Source: Fibrobacter sp. UWH4 (lineage in GTDB: Bacteria > Fibrobacterota > Fibrobacteria > Fibrobacterales > Fibrobacteraceae). Taken from it: DNA of 64,000 nt. The translations under genes were made by a program, and so were the position numbers. The notes under the pieces are model-generated. The model saw only the letters and a program-made list of their open reading frames with translations. It made no database searches and was not told the DNA's origin. This document shows positions 8,734-17,247 of this stretch, in pieces (the stretch's first letter is position 1; every line of letters starts with the position of its first letter). The stretch covers positions 1-64,000 of the forward strand of contig NZ_FRAY01000007.1 in assembly GCF_900142475.1 (NCBI RefSeq), read 5' to 3'.

Positions 8734-9522
8734 ATGACACAGAACATGTTGAAAAAAATCGTATTACCGTTAGCCGCAACCGCCGCGCTCTATTTTGGCG
8801 CATGCGGAAGCGAGAACCCCATCGAGATCGAGAACAAGGCCGATGCCAAATTCCATTGGGACTACAAGGTCGCCCTTGACAGCATCGCCCAAAAGCTGGA
8901 CGAATCGGACTACTACGAATGTTACGACAACACTCGCGGTTTTGTGGAAAACAACAAGGAACGTTGCGACACCTTTATTGACCAGTATGTCAAGGACGCG
9001 GGTGACAACGCCCTCAGCATGAAGACCGTCATCACAATGGTTCGTGACAGCATCAACTACAACGACAAGGGAACCTATATCGGTGACGGCAACGATCCGA
9101 AGATTAACTACCTGCGGACCAACAAGATGCTTTCCGTCTCGCTGACAAGTTACAAGCGTACCGCCAAGTCCATCAAGCCTGAAGTTCGCTTTTTAATCAA
9201 GACCTATATCGAACAGGAGCCCTCGGAATACGAACCTCTCTCGGCTCTCGCCCTCGACACAACCGATATCAAGGAATGGACTGGTGAAAAGAATATCGCA
9301 ATCCAGCTGCCTCGCGGTATTGACGGTATGAAGATTTGCCCCGTATTGCGCGACAAGATCGAGCAGGACGAATACTATGACGACGAGGACTTGCTGGACG
9401 AAAAGAACTGCATCGAAGTCAAGAACCTCGGATGGGTCAAGGAAGACAATTCCAAGAGCGAAAAGACTTCCCTGGAAAGTGCCGACATCCAATGGAAATG
9501 GCACTTGTACACCATCAAGTAA
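8734..9522 (+). CDS. lipoprotein of unknown function
   Basis: 262 residues with an N-terminal hydrophobic segment ending LYFGAC (Cys24), a fair lipoprotein signal. The mature part is acidic and contains several cysteines (YECYDN, KERCDTF, ICPVLRDK, EKNCIEV) that may form disulfides. No catalytic motif or known domain was recognised. GGAG precedes the ATG by 7-8 bases. It follows the outer-membrane protein gene closely and is followed by a terminator, so the two probably form a two-gene operon whose products sit in the same membrane. Confidence 0.8.
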   Translation: MTQNMLKKIVLPLAATAALYFGACGSENPIEIENKADAKFHWDYKVALDSIAQKLDESDYYECYDNTRGFVENNKERCDTFIDQYVKDAGDNALSMKTVITMVRDSINYNDKGTYIGDGNDPKINYLRTNKMLSVSLTSYKRTAKSIKPEVRFLIKTYIEQEPSEYEPLSALALDTTDIKEWTGEKNIAIQLPRGIDGMKICPVLRDKIEQDEYYDDEDLLDEKNCIEVKNLGWVKEDNSKSEKTSLESADIQWKWHLYTIK

Positions 9523-9545
9523 TTTATTCTGTTTATAATGAAATG

Positions 9546-9571
9546 AGGCGACCGACAAGGCCGCCTTTTTT
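9546..9571 (+). terminator. terminator after the outer-membrane protein/lipoprotein operon
   Basis: Stem AGGCG...CGCCT (9546-9550/9562-9566) with inner CC/GG pairs, followed by TTTTTT. Confidence 0.75.
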
Positions 9572-9596
9572 GTAGCAAGGAATATGATTGAGTCGC

Positions 9597-9627
9597 AAGA
9601 AAAAGTCACCCCGGGCTGGTCCGGGGT
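9597..9627 (-). terminator. terminator after the GH95 gene
   Basis: ACCCCGG (9608-9614) pairs with CCGGGGT (9621-9627) around a 6-nt loop. On the minus strand it is followed by GACTTTTTC. Confidence 0.8.
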
Positions 9628-9632
9628 AGATG

Positions 9633-12608
9633 CTAGAACGCGCGGAAGCGGAGAGTCTTCTGCTGCCTGCCACTCATGACCACGGCGATGTAACTGCCCT
9701 GCGGAAGGCTTCCGTTACAGCCGAATTCTACGAGGGCATTGCCCGAGCCGCGGCGGATATCGACGAGGTGGCCGTTCACATTGTAGAGGCGGGCTTCGAA
9801 ATCGCTTTCGGCGTGAACCATAAGAGCGACCGAGGCGCGGGACATCGACACGGCGCGCACTTCAAACGCACGGCTTGCCACCGGAGTTTCAGTCGGAATA
9901 AACGACGGGTCGCTTTCGAAATTGAACCAGTCCACGTTCATGAGGAAGTTGCTTTCGCCGGAGTAATTGAAACGGAGCGTCTGCTCTCCCTTTTCAAGTT
10001 TGACTGTCGTAGAAGTTTCGTACCAGTCGTTCCAGCCATTCGTCTTGGCGGAATCCACCGTAAGAGTCGCAAGCGCCTTGCCCATAGAATCAACCACCGT
10101 AATCGTTGACTTTTCTTCGGCATCAGAAGCCACACGAGCAGTCAACTTGTACATTCCCGCCACAGGCACCTTCACGCGGTATTCGGTGTAGTCGCCATCG
10201 TTGATCCAGCCCACATTCAGGTTGCCGCTTTCGTCGGGTTCCACCTGCACGCCGTCCATTCCGGAATAGTCTTCCGCTTCAATCTTTGCAGGGAGCGTTA
10301 CCGCCTCGAACGGCTGATTCGTAATCTTCAGGTTTGCGTCGAATTCGTACTTTGCACCCGCTGCAGCAATAAAGCTTGCGGAGTTACCCTTGTATTCCAC
10401 ATTCAGGAGTTCCTTGTTCGTAGCGCTAATGACAAGGTAAGCGAGGGCGCCGCCCTTCCACGCCATGGAATCGACGGTGAATCCGCCGCGGGCGCGAATT
10501 CCTGTAATGGAACCGTCCTTCCACTGCGACGGAAGCGCCGGAAGAATGCGGATCTTTCCGTTGTGGCTCTGCATGAGCATTTCATTCACACCGGAAACTG
10601 CGCCGAAGTTACCGTCAATCTGGAACGGCGGATGCGCATCGAAAAGGTTGTTGTAGGTCTTGCTCGGAGTCAAGAGCATACGGATCATCTTGTATGCGTG
10701 ATCGCCATCGTGCATACGCGCCCAGAAGTTGATTTTCCACGCGAGAGACCAACCCGTCGCATCGTCGCCGCGCTGTTCCAATGTAACCCCCGCACCCTTG
10801 ATCAGGTCAGGAGTTTCCTCGTGGTTTATCTGAGCACTCGGGAAAAGGCCGTAAAGGTGAGAAATGTGGCGATTGTGGTTGGTCGGGTCGTCCCAGTCAT
10901 CGAACCATTCCATAATCTGGCCGTACTTCCCCGTTCTCGTGGGAGGAAGTCGTTTGACCGTGGCCTGCATCTGCGCCTGCAAATCGGCATCGACTCCGAG
11001 AACCTTCGCCGCCTCGATGGTGTAATTCAGCACATCGCGGATAATCTGATTGTCCATCGTCGGGCCAAAGCACACGTGGTAGCCGCTGTGGTCGTTTTCC
11101 GGAGAATCGCTCGGGGCCGTCACTAGGTACTTCTTGCCGCTCACCGGTTCTTCAACGAGGCTGTTCAGATAAAATAAAGCGGCACCCTTCATGGTCGGGT
11201 AAACATCCTTGAGGTATTCCTTATCCGGGTTGTACAGATAATGTTCCCAGAGATGCGTCGTAAGCCAGCCCGAACCTGTCGGCCACATTCCCCAAGTGCC
11301 ATCGATCGGAGCGGAACGGTTCCAAAGGTCGGTATTGTGGTGCTCCACCCAGCCTTCGTCAACACCCCAATGCACCTTAGCGGTCTTTTCGCCCTGCGGC
11401 ACCATGCTCTTGATTTTGTCAATGAGTGGCCACACGCTTTCGCCGAGGTTCGCCGATTCGGCCAGCCAATAGTTCATTTCGAGGTTAATGTTCGTGGTGT
11501 ACTTGCTGCCCCAAACCGGGTTCGTGTCCTTGTTCCAAATACCCTGCAAATTCGCAGGCTGGCCGCCCTTGCGGGAACTTGCAATCAGCAAGTAACGACC
11601 GTACTGATAATGGAGTTCTACGAGCGAGGGGTCGTTCGTGGAATTAAAATTCTTGACACGCGTCGTCGTGACATCGCCTGCGCTCTGGTCGGGTTCGCCC
11701 AGGTTCAGCGAAACGCGATTGAATATCGTCTGGTAATCTTTGAGGTGCGCCGCGAGCAAGTCGTCGTAAGATTTTTTGGCCACCTTCGACATAATATCAG
11801 AGGCGATCGCGCCCGGGCTGCCCGAGACATCGTTGTACGACTTGAAGTTCGTGGCCGTGGTGAGCACGAGCATTGCCGAGTTTGCGCCCTGCACCGAAAT
11901 GTTCCCGTTCGCAACTGATACCGTACCGCCGTCTGCCACCACGTTCAAGCGATTCTGAAACTTGATGGAATTCACCGTCACATCGTAAACGAGCGTGTTG
12001 CCGTTGCTGGACATGCTGTTGCTACGGTGCGGAGTCGTCATAGTGGCACCGAAACTCACCTTGCCCTTTTCGCTTGCCGTGAGGTGCACCACGATCACGT
12101 GGTCCGGGTAACTCGCAAAATATTCGCGGGTATAATTAACGCCGCCTGCCGTATAAGTCGTCTTTGCAATAGCCGTCTTGAGGTCCAGTTCGCGGCGGTA
12201 ATTGGTAGCGCCCGAATGTGATGTGGTAATCACCAAGTCACCCACCGGCTGGAAACTTGCCGGACCGGGGCCAATCATGTAGTTCGACACGATGGATTCG
12301 GCAGTCCTGTAATCTCCGCGCCACAGGGCATCGCGGGCTTCCTTCAGGTGGCTTGCCGCCCCCTGCTTGTTGTTGTCACCCGGGCCGCCCGACCACACAG
12401 TACCTTCGTTCAGGCCGATAATGTCTTTTGTAACACCACCGTAAACAATGCCTCCCATATAACCGTTGCCAATGGGCAAGGCATCGGTAAACGAGGTACC
12501 CGCATCGGTATTATACCACAATTTCAGCGGATTTTCGGCGGCGAAAGCCATAGGCGCAAACACAGCCGTCCAAACCAACGAACCAAACACTAAGCCCAGC
12601 GTTCTCAT
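9633..12608 (-). CDS. secreted GH95 alpha-L-fucosidase/galactosidase with CBM6 and C-terminal sorting module
   Basis: 991 residues: signal peptide (MRTLGLVFGSLVWTAVFAPMAFA), GH95 catalytic region (about 25-770), CBM6-like module (about 785-920, IEAEDYSGMDGVQVEPDE) and a C-terminal module with ARLYNVNGHLVDIRRGSG. GH95 signatures are clear: LPIGNGYMGG, LNEGTVWSGGP, TTNINLEMNYWLAE (the two Asn of the known active site) and FQIDGNFGA (the Asp that activates water through Asn). The family releases alpha-1,2-linked L-fucose or L-galactose from xyloglucan, pectin or glycans; which one applies here cannot be read from sequence. Start chosen at 12608, where AGGAG lies 5 bases upstream; the open frame runs further upstream without a ribosome site. 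The shared palindrome and core element lie upstream. Confidence 0.93.
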   Translation of the reverse strand: MRTLGLVFGSLVWTAVFAPMAFAAENPLKLWYNTDAGTSFTDALPIGNGYMGGIVYGGVTKDIIGLNEGTVWSGGPGDNNKQGAASHLKEARDALWRGDYRTAESIVSNYMIGPGPASFQPVGDLVITTSHSGATNYRRELDLKTAIAKTTYTAGGVNYTREYFASYPDHVIVVHLTASEKGKVSFGATMTTPHRSNSMSSNGNTLVYDVTVNSIKFQNRLNVVADGGTVSVANGNISVQGANSAMLVLTTATNFKSYNDVSGSPGAIASDIMSKVAKKSYDDLLAAHLKDYQTIFNRVSLNLGEPDQSAGDVTTTRVKNFNSTNDPSLVELHYQYGRYLLIASSRKGGQPANLQGIWNKDTNPVWGSKYTTNINLEMNYWLAESANLGESVWPLIDKIKSMVPQGEKTAKVHWGVDEGWVEHHNTDLWNRSAPIDGTWGMWPTGSGWLTTHLWEHYLYNPDKEYLKDVYPTMKGAALFYLNSLVEEPVSGKKYLVTAPSDSPENDHSGYHVCFGPTMDNQIIRDVLNYTIEAAKVLGVDADLQAQMQATVKRLPPTRTGKYGQIMEWFDDWDDPTNHNRHISHLYGLFPSAQINHEETPDLIKGAGVTLEQRGDDATGWSLAWKINFWARMHDGDHAYKMIRMLLTPSKTYNNLFDAHPPFQIDGNFGAVSGVNEMLMQSHNGKIRILPALPSQWKDGSITGIRARGGFTVDSMAWKGGALAYLVISATNKELLNVEYKGNSASFIAAAGAKYEFDANLKITNQPFEAVTLPAKIEAEDYSGMDGVQVEPDESGNLNVGWINDGDYTEYRVKVPVAGMYKLTARVASDAEEKSTITVVDSMGKALATLTVDSAKTNGWNDWYETSTTVKLEKGEQTLRFNYSGESNFLMNVDWFNFESDPSFIPTETPVASRAFEVRAVSMSRASVALMVHAESDFEARLYNVNGHLVDIRRGSGNALVEFGCNGSLPQGSYIAVVMSGRQQKTLRFRAF

Positions 12609-12634
12609 AACGACTCCTAAAAATTTGCAACCAA

Positions 12635-12706
12635 CCAGTATAAAGTTATACCCATATACACAAAAATGACCGTTTTCGCGGTCACTTTGCATTGATATTT
12701 TATCAA
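12635..12706 (-). promoter_or_regulatory. shared regulon promoter unit, GH95
   Basis: Palindrome TTGATATTTTATCAA at 12692-12706 and core element CCAGTATAAAGTTATACC at 12635-12652 (plus-strand reading). The palindrome begins 84 bases from the GH95 start codon. The terminator of the upstream gene lies between the two elements. Confidence 0.65.
12660..12684 (-). terminator. terminator after the beta-helix hydrolase gene
   Basis: TGACCG (12667-12672) pairs with CGGTCA (12679-12684), followed on the minus strand by TTTTTG. Confidence 0.7.
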
Positions 12707-12709
12707 GGG

Positions 12710-15331
12710 TTATTTCACCTGCACACGGAGCGTCTTGCCGGAGCCGCGCACCAGGTAGATTCCCTTGGCAAGGCCAGCCTGTTTCAGGGTTTCGGTGAGC
12801 GAGAGGCCTGCGCGGTTATTGAAGACACCCATCAGGCGGCCGCTTGCGTTGAACACCTTCAGGGAGCGTTCCGCATTCGGCAAGAAGTTCATGCTGTAGG
12901 AGCGAATTGGGTTGGTCGCGAGTTCTTCCTTGGTGAGCGCGAACTGGATCCAGTCGATATTCACGTAGCTGCCGGTAAACTGCACGCGCAGCACATGGTC
13001 GCCCTTCTCGATTTCGCCAGTTTCGCCGTCCACGAGCGTATAGGTGTTCCAGTCTTCGGTCTGCGGCACCGCAATGGTATCGGTCACGGCCTTGCCGTCA
13101 AGGAACAGGCGGAAACTGCCGCCTTCAAGCCCGGTCGCCACGTTCGCACGGAACACGTACTTGCTTGCAAGAACCACGTTCACGCTGTATTCAAGCCATT
13201 CGCCCGCCTGGGTATAGCCGATAGCGTATCCCTTGCAATCCTGGGTATTGAGCGTGTCGGAACAGCCGAAGCCCACCACGTCCACGCCGTCTTCGCGATA
13301 GGTGTTGCCCTCGTTCACGAAGTCCTTGTCGCTATACGAAACGCTCTGGCCGCCCACATCGTAGTCTTCGGCCTGGATGATACCCGGAAGGGTCGCCACG
13401 ACCTTGAAGGCTTCCTGCGTCACGGTGTTGCTGAAATCAGCCAGCGGGATTTCCTTGATGCCGCGGATGTACCGGAATTCCTTCTCGATACCGGCATTAT
13501 TCACGACATTTTCGCTGTAGTAGTTACCGTCCTGCTGTAAGGTGTTCTGGCCGGCCTGATTTTGCCCCACGCCCGAGGGAGAATTCTTGAACACGTTTTC
13601 TTTCACGGTAAAGCCGCTGGAGCCTTCGTCCAGGTAAATGGGCACATTCCAGTAGTCGGCCCACTTGGAGGTTCCGTTATCATGGATATAGTTATGCTGG
13701 ATTTCACTGCCGGTGCCCTGGTTACTCAGGGTGTAAATCGGGCCGGAGTCGCAAAGCAGGCGGGCAATATGGTGAATCTCGTTCCAGTTCACATGGTTGT
13801 TGGTCATGGCCGTCTGAGCCTTTGTCCAGCCAAAGCCAATGGAAATGCCGGAGTAATACGTGTAAGAGACTTCGTTATGTTCGATTACCACATAGCGCGG
13901 GTAACCGGCGCCAATACCTACGGCACCCTGATGCTCGTTCGTCACGTTGGTGACCAGGTTGTTCTTGACCGTATCGCGGGTGCTGATTTCGTCCTTGTCG
14001 CTCGGGTTGTAGGCGATGTGGATTTCGGTCGTAGAGTCCTGATAGAACTTGCCCAGCATAATGCCCGCAGCACCGATTTCGAAGAAGGCGTTGCCCTGAA
14101 TCATGTCGTCGTTGGTGCCAGAGACAAAGTCGAGGCCCGTAGCTGCAATTTGCGAGAACACGTTGCCCTGCACCAAAAAATGATGCGCATTTTCGACACG
14201 GAACGCCGCATCGGGACGCCACAGCAAATACTTGTTGCTATTCAGTTTTTCCCAGTTTCCGCGGCTAGGATCCGGAAGAACGTCTACGTTGAAGTTTGCG
14301 GCCTGCAAATCCAGGAAGCCTTCTTCGCTGGGGCGGGTATAGTTGGAATGGGCGAAGGTCAAACCTTCAAAAGACATGTAGCCCACCTTGTTCTTGGTAT
14401 CCTTACCCAAGACGCTGAACAAGGTATTAAGGCGGGGAGCAACCACGTGGGCGGTCGCCATGCTTTCGCCTTCACGGGGCTTGTAGTAAAGCGTTTGATT
14501 CTTTTCGTCCAGGTACCATTCACCCGGAGCGTCAATCAAATCGTAGGAGTTTTCGAGATAGAAAACCTGCTGCTTAGGCGGATTGCTCGCAAAAGCGGTG
14601 CCGAGCATCGGGTAAGCGCGATGGAACAGCTTGGTGCGTTCAGGATCCTTGGGAATGAGCTTTGCAGTACCGCCGTTCACCTGGGCCTTCTCCAGGCGCA
14701 AGATGTTTTCGGACCAGGCAATCATCAGGTGAATTTCGACATCCTCGATGTTCTTGATATTCTTGACGTAGTCTGCAGAGACATCGAAGGCGCGGCCCGT
14801 AGAGTCTACCTTCGTGAGGCGCACGAAATCGTGGTCGAAACCGCCGTTGCCTTTTTCCTTTGCGTCAATCACATTAGGGAAGCATGCGCGAACGGCCTTA
14901 CGGTTGTTCACGTAAAGTTGGCGGAAACGGCCGTCGACACCTTCGGCTTTCCAGATGTTGTTCGCTTCGTCGTGCAGAGTCCAGCCGGTAATCTGCATGC
15001 CACCGGTAATCAAGGGTCTTTCACCATCGGCGGCCTTGTAACGCACGTAGTGACCGTCTTTACCGCCGTCGGCTTCGGTGAAGTTGACTGTAGACGGAAG
15101 TACATAGGTACCTTCGCGTAAAATCACCTCGATGTCACCCGTCATGGAGCCGTTAATAGCGCGCACGGCTTTTTGCGCCTGCGTAATCGTCTTGAAGGGA
15201 GCTTCTTTAGTACCCTTGGCGGCATCACTGCCCGAAGGGGAAACATAGAAGGTAGCTTGAGTGGCAGCTGTTGCGGCACCGGCAAAAGCGAGCGTGCCGC
15301 CAAACACCAAAGAAAGAATCTTTGTATCCAT
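12710..15331 (-). CDS. secreted right-handed beta-helix glycoside hydrolase (GH141-like) with CBM6
   Basis: 873 residues. Signal peptide, then a parallel beta-helix domain (about 25-640) opening with FYVSPSGSDAAKGTKEAPF, a common start for pectinase-fold enzymes. This is followed by a sub-domain GGMQITGWTLHDEANNIWKA and RQLYVNNRKAVRACFPN that recalls GH141 enzymes (fucosidase of rhamnogalacturonan II breakdown, or xylanase). A CBM6 module follows (about 655-800, IQAEDYDVGGQSVSYSDKDF), then a C-terminal sorting-type module (LKVFNASGRLMGVF...GIYLVRGSG). Start chosen at the ATG at 15331 with GAGG upstream; a GTG four codons earlier overlaps that site. The family call is tentative; a beta-helix lyase or another polysaccharide hydrolase is possible. 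Confidence 0.8.
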   Translation of the reverse strand: MDTKILSLVFGGTLAFAGAATAATQATFYVSPSGSDAAKGTKEAPFKTITQAQKAVRAINGSMTGDIEVILREGTYVLPSTVNFTEADGGKDGHYVRYKAADGERPLITGGMQITGWTLHDEANNIWKAEGVDGRFRQLYVNNRKAVRACFPNVIDAKEKGNGGFDHDFVRLTKVDSTGRAFDVSADYVKNIKNIEDVEIHLMIAWSENILRLEKAQVNGGTAKLIPKDPERTKLFHRAYPMLGTAFASNPPKQQVFYLENSYDLIDAPGEWYLDEKNQTLYYKPREGESMATAHVVAPRLNTLFSVLGKDTKNKVGYMSFEGLTFAHSNYTRPSEEGFLDLQAANFNVDVLPDPSRGNWEKLNSNKYLLWRPDAAFRVENAHHFLVQGNVFSQIAATGLDFVSGTNDDMIQGNAFFEIGAAGIMLGKFYQDSTTEIHIAYNPSDKDEISTRDTVKNNLVTNVTNEHQGAVGIGAGYPRYVVIEHNEVSYTYYSGISIGFGWTKAQTAMTNNHVNWNEIHHIARLLCDSGPIYTLSNQGTGSEIQHNYIHDNGTSKWADYWNVPIYLDEGSSGFTVKENVFKNSPSGVGQNQAGQNTLQQDGNYYSENVVNNAGIEKEFRYIRGIKEIPLADFSNTVTQEAFKVVATLPGIIQAEDYDVGGQSVSYSDKDFVNEGNTYREDGVDVVGFGCSDTLNTQDCKGYAIGYTQAGEWLEYSVNVVLASKYVFRANVATGLEGGSFRLFLDGKAVTDTIAVPQTEDWNTYTLVDGETGEIEKGDHVLRVQFTGSYVNIDWIQFALTKEELATNPIRSYSMNFLPNAERSLKVFNASGRLMGVFNNRAGLSLTETLKQAGLAKGIYLVRGSGKTLRVQVK

Positions 15332-15355
15332 AAGAAACCTCACGAAAAATCCACA

Positions 15356-15428
15356 CCAGTAAAAAAAATACCTTTTGCAGTCAAAAAAAGAGCTCCCTTT
15401 TCGGGAGTTCTCGTTGACAACTTATCAA
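15356..15428 (-). promoter_or_regulatory. shared regulon promoter unit, beta-helix hydrolase
   Basis: Palindrome TTGACAACTTATCAA at 15414-15428 and core element CCAGTAAAAAAAATACC at 15356-15372. The palindrome begins 83 bases from the start codon. A terminator hairpin lies between the elements and a dispersed repeat lies just upstream. Confidence 0.65.
15383..15412 (-). terminator. terminator after the GH5 gene
   Basis: GAGCTCCC (15390-15397) with GGGAGTTC (15403-15410), followed on the minus strand by seven T. Confidence 0.85.
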
Positions 15429-15440
15429 TGATTCAGCACA

Positions 15441-15463
15441 GGTCACTGAGCCTGCCGAAGTGA
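15441..15463. repeat. dispersed repeat (CACTGAGCCTGCCGAAGTG family)
   Basis: 23 bases identical to 55735-55757, which lies inside the ABC-class ATPase gene. Here it lies between the GH5 stop codon and the shared palindrome. Confidence 0.8.
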
Positions 15464-15474
15464 TCCAACCAGGT

Positions 15475-17139
15475 TTACTTGATGCGGTGTCCGGTCAAGT
15501 CAAAGCGCACGCCATTCTTTTCGACAAACAGCTGGCCGCCCTGCTTGCGGAGGCGCGGGACCGAAGTCTTGGTAACGGATGCGGGCATGACTTCACGGAT
15601 TCCCGTAGGCGCCTCGCAGGCCTCGCCTTCGCAGAACTTGAGCCAATCCACATTCACATAGCTACCTGCAATGGCAAGCCTTAGAATGTGTTCGCCAGCA
15701 GTAAGGTCCACCGCGCCAATATCGACTTCCTTGTACACATTCCAAGTCGTGTCGACCTTTTCGAATGTAATGGTATCGAGAAGCACCTTGCCGTCGACAA
15801 GCAACTGGATTTTCGAAGTCTCTGAAGCCGTCGCCACATTCGCGCGAACGCCGTATTTGCCATCGGCAGCGACCTTCACACTGTATTCAAGCCACTCGCC
15901 CGCCTCGGTGTAGCCAATTGCATAGCCCTTGCAGGCATCGCCGCCACAGGTTGCACCATCGAGGGTAACGACATCTACGGCATCTTCGCGGTAGGTCTCG
16001 CCCTTGTTGGCAGCATCCTTGTCGTAGAAACTGAAGCGGTTTCCGCCCTTGTCGTAATTCTCGGCCTCGATTTTTCCCGGAATCGCCGCAGGTTCGCCGC
16101 TATACGCCTCGCGCACAAGCGGGGTTGTCTCGACCGTATCGGCCCAGGCCATTTTCATGCGGTCCACGCCCGACTGGTTCACGATTTCAAGCTTGATGTT
16201 CGCCCCTTCGCCGCTGCGCTTGGTCATGCTATACCAGTCGCCATCGCGGAGCCCTGGCCAGTAGAAGCTGCCCATTTCCCATTCGCGCAACTGGTCGCTC
16301 ATGCCGCGGATATAGGCCATAAAGTAGTTGGTCGGAGTAGAATTATAGTCCATGTAGTCGTAATGCACGCCCGCCTTGTCGCCAGGGCTCATGGCACCGC
16401 CCCATTCTGTACACACCGTGCGGTCTATGTACTTGCCCACCTTGCCCTTGAAGCTGTTTTTCCAGCCCTGTTCGGTGGTAATGCTCATGTTCCAGAAGGT
16501 GTATTCGTGCACGGCGAAAAGGCAACCTTCGAAACGCGGGTCGTCGGCAATGTCGGGCACATTCCACGCAAGGCCCGAACCATCGAGCAGAATATGGTCG
16601 CGTGGCACATTCGGGAATTTTTCGAGCCATGTGGCATACAAGTTGCGCAGTTCGTCCTTGCTGTACATGTGCGGCTCATTGAAAATTTCAAAATAGGCAT
16701 TCGGGTGGTCGCCGTATTTTTCGACGATTTTTGCCCACATTTTCCACCAGTCATCCATGTTCTTCGGGCCAGAGGGCTGTGCAGGGCCCCAGTAGCCCAT
16801 CACCAGGCGACCATGCTTGAGAGCCACATCCAAGGCGCCGGAATACATATCGAACGCTTTGAGAACCGTCGGTTCGTTCACCGGCATGCGCACGCTGTTC
16901 GTACCGAACAGCTCCTGGAACTGTCCTATGACGCGTTCGGCAACCACCGACGCCGACTGGTAATTGTCCGAAAGGCTTAAGCCCGAAAGCACCAGCACAT
17001 CAGACACGAAATTATCGCGTTTATCCGCCCAGTTGACACCGCGGAACTGACTCGTAACGGCAAAAGAATTTACCGCCGAAATGGCCATTGCAGCCAAAAT
17101 ACCACAGGCAACCTGCCTGACCTTAAAACCAAACATCAT
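15475..17139 (-). CDS. secreted GH5 glycoside hydrolase with CBM6
   Basis: 554 residues: signal peptide (MMFGFKVRQVACGILAAMAI...), GH5 (beta/alpha)8 domain (about 25-345), CBM6 (about 360-505, KIEAENYDKGGNRFSFYDKD) and a C-terminal cassette ending FVEKNGVRFDLTGHRIK. The acid/base Glu is in YFEIFNEPHMY and the nucleophile Glu in CTEWGGAMS. Other GH5 landmarks (FRGVNWAD, VRMPVNEP, AVHEYTFW) are present. GH5 covers endoglucanase, mannanase and xyloglucanase, and the subfamily cannot be assigned here. The start is one of two adjacent ATGs (17139 or 17136), both after GGAAGG; MFG starts are usual for the secreted enzymes in this island. It is followed by its own terminator. Confidence 0.9.
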   Translation of the reverse strand: MMFGFKVRQVACGILAAMAISAVNSFAVTSQFRGVNWADKRDNFVSDVLVLSGLSLSDNYQSASVVAERVIGQFQELFGTNSVRMPVNEPTVLKAFDMYSGALDVALKHGRLVMGYWGPAQPSGPKNMDDWWKMWAKIVEKYGDHPNAYFEIFNEPHMYSKDELRNLYATWLEKFPNVPRDHILLDGSGLAWNVPDIADDPRFEGCLFAVHEYTFWNMSITTEQGWKNSFKGKVGKYIDRTVCTEWGGAMSPGDKAGVHYDYMDYNSTPTNYFMAYIRGMSDQLREWEMGSFYWPGLRDGDWYSMTKRSGEGANIKLEIVNQSGVDRMKMAWADTVETTPLVREAYSGEPAAIPGKIEAENYDKGGNRFSFYDKDAANKGETYREDAVDVVTLDGATCGGDACKGYAIGYTEAGEWLEYSVKVAADGKYGVRANVATASETSKIQLLVDGKVLLDTITFEKVDTTWNVYKEVDIGAVDLTAGEHILRLAIAGSYVNVDWLKFCEGEACEAPTGIREVMPASVTKTSVPRLRKQGGQLFVEKNGVRFDLTGHRIK

Positions 17140-17168
17140 GACACCTTCCTTTCCTCCCACCAAACTAA

Positions 17169-17240
17169 CCTAGCTATAAATTACCTTTTGGGCGAAAAAA
17201 AAGAACCCCCTAAAAGGAGATTCTTTTGACATAATGTCAA
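17169..17240 (-). promoter_or_regulatory. shared regulon promoter unit, GH5
   Basis: Perfect palindrome TTGACATAATGTCAA at 17226-17240 and core element CCTAGCTATAAATTACC at 17169-17185. The palindrome begins 87 bases from the start codon and 8 bases after the stop of the upstream fibro-slime gene. Confidence 0.65.
17195..17226 (-). terminator. terminator after fibro-slime gene 1
   Basis: On the minus strand AGAATCTCC pairs (with two wobble pairs) with GGGGGTTCT around TTTTA, followed by eight T. Confidence 0.75.
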
Positions 17241-17247
17241 TGGGAAG

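Noticed and set aside
12692-12706. Reading the TTGAYA-N3-TRTCAA palindromes simply as terminators of the preceding genes
   Set aside because: In four of seven cases a separate, better hairpin with a T-run follows. The palindrome keeps fixed spacing to the downstream core, not to the upstream stop. Retained as a caveat for 25953 and 27909.
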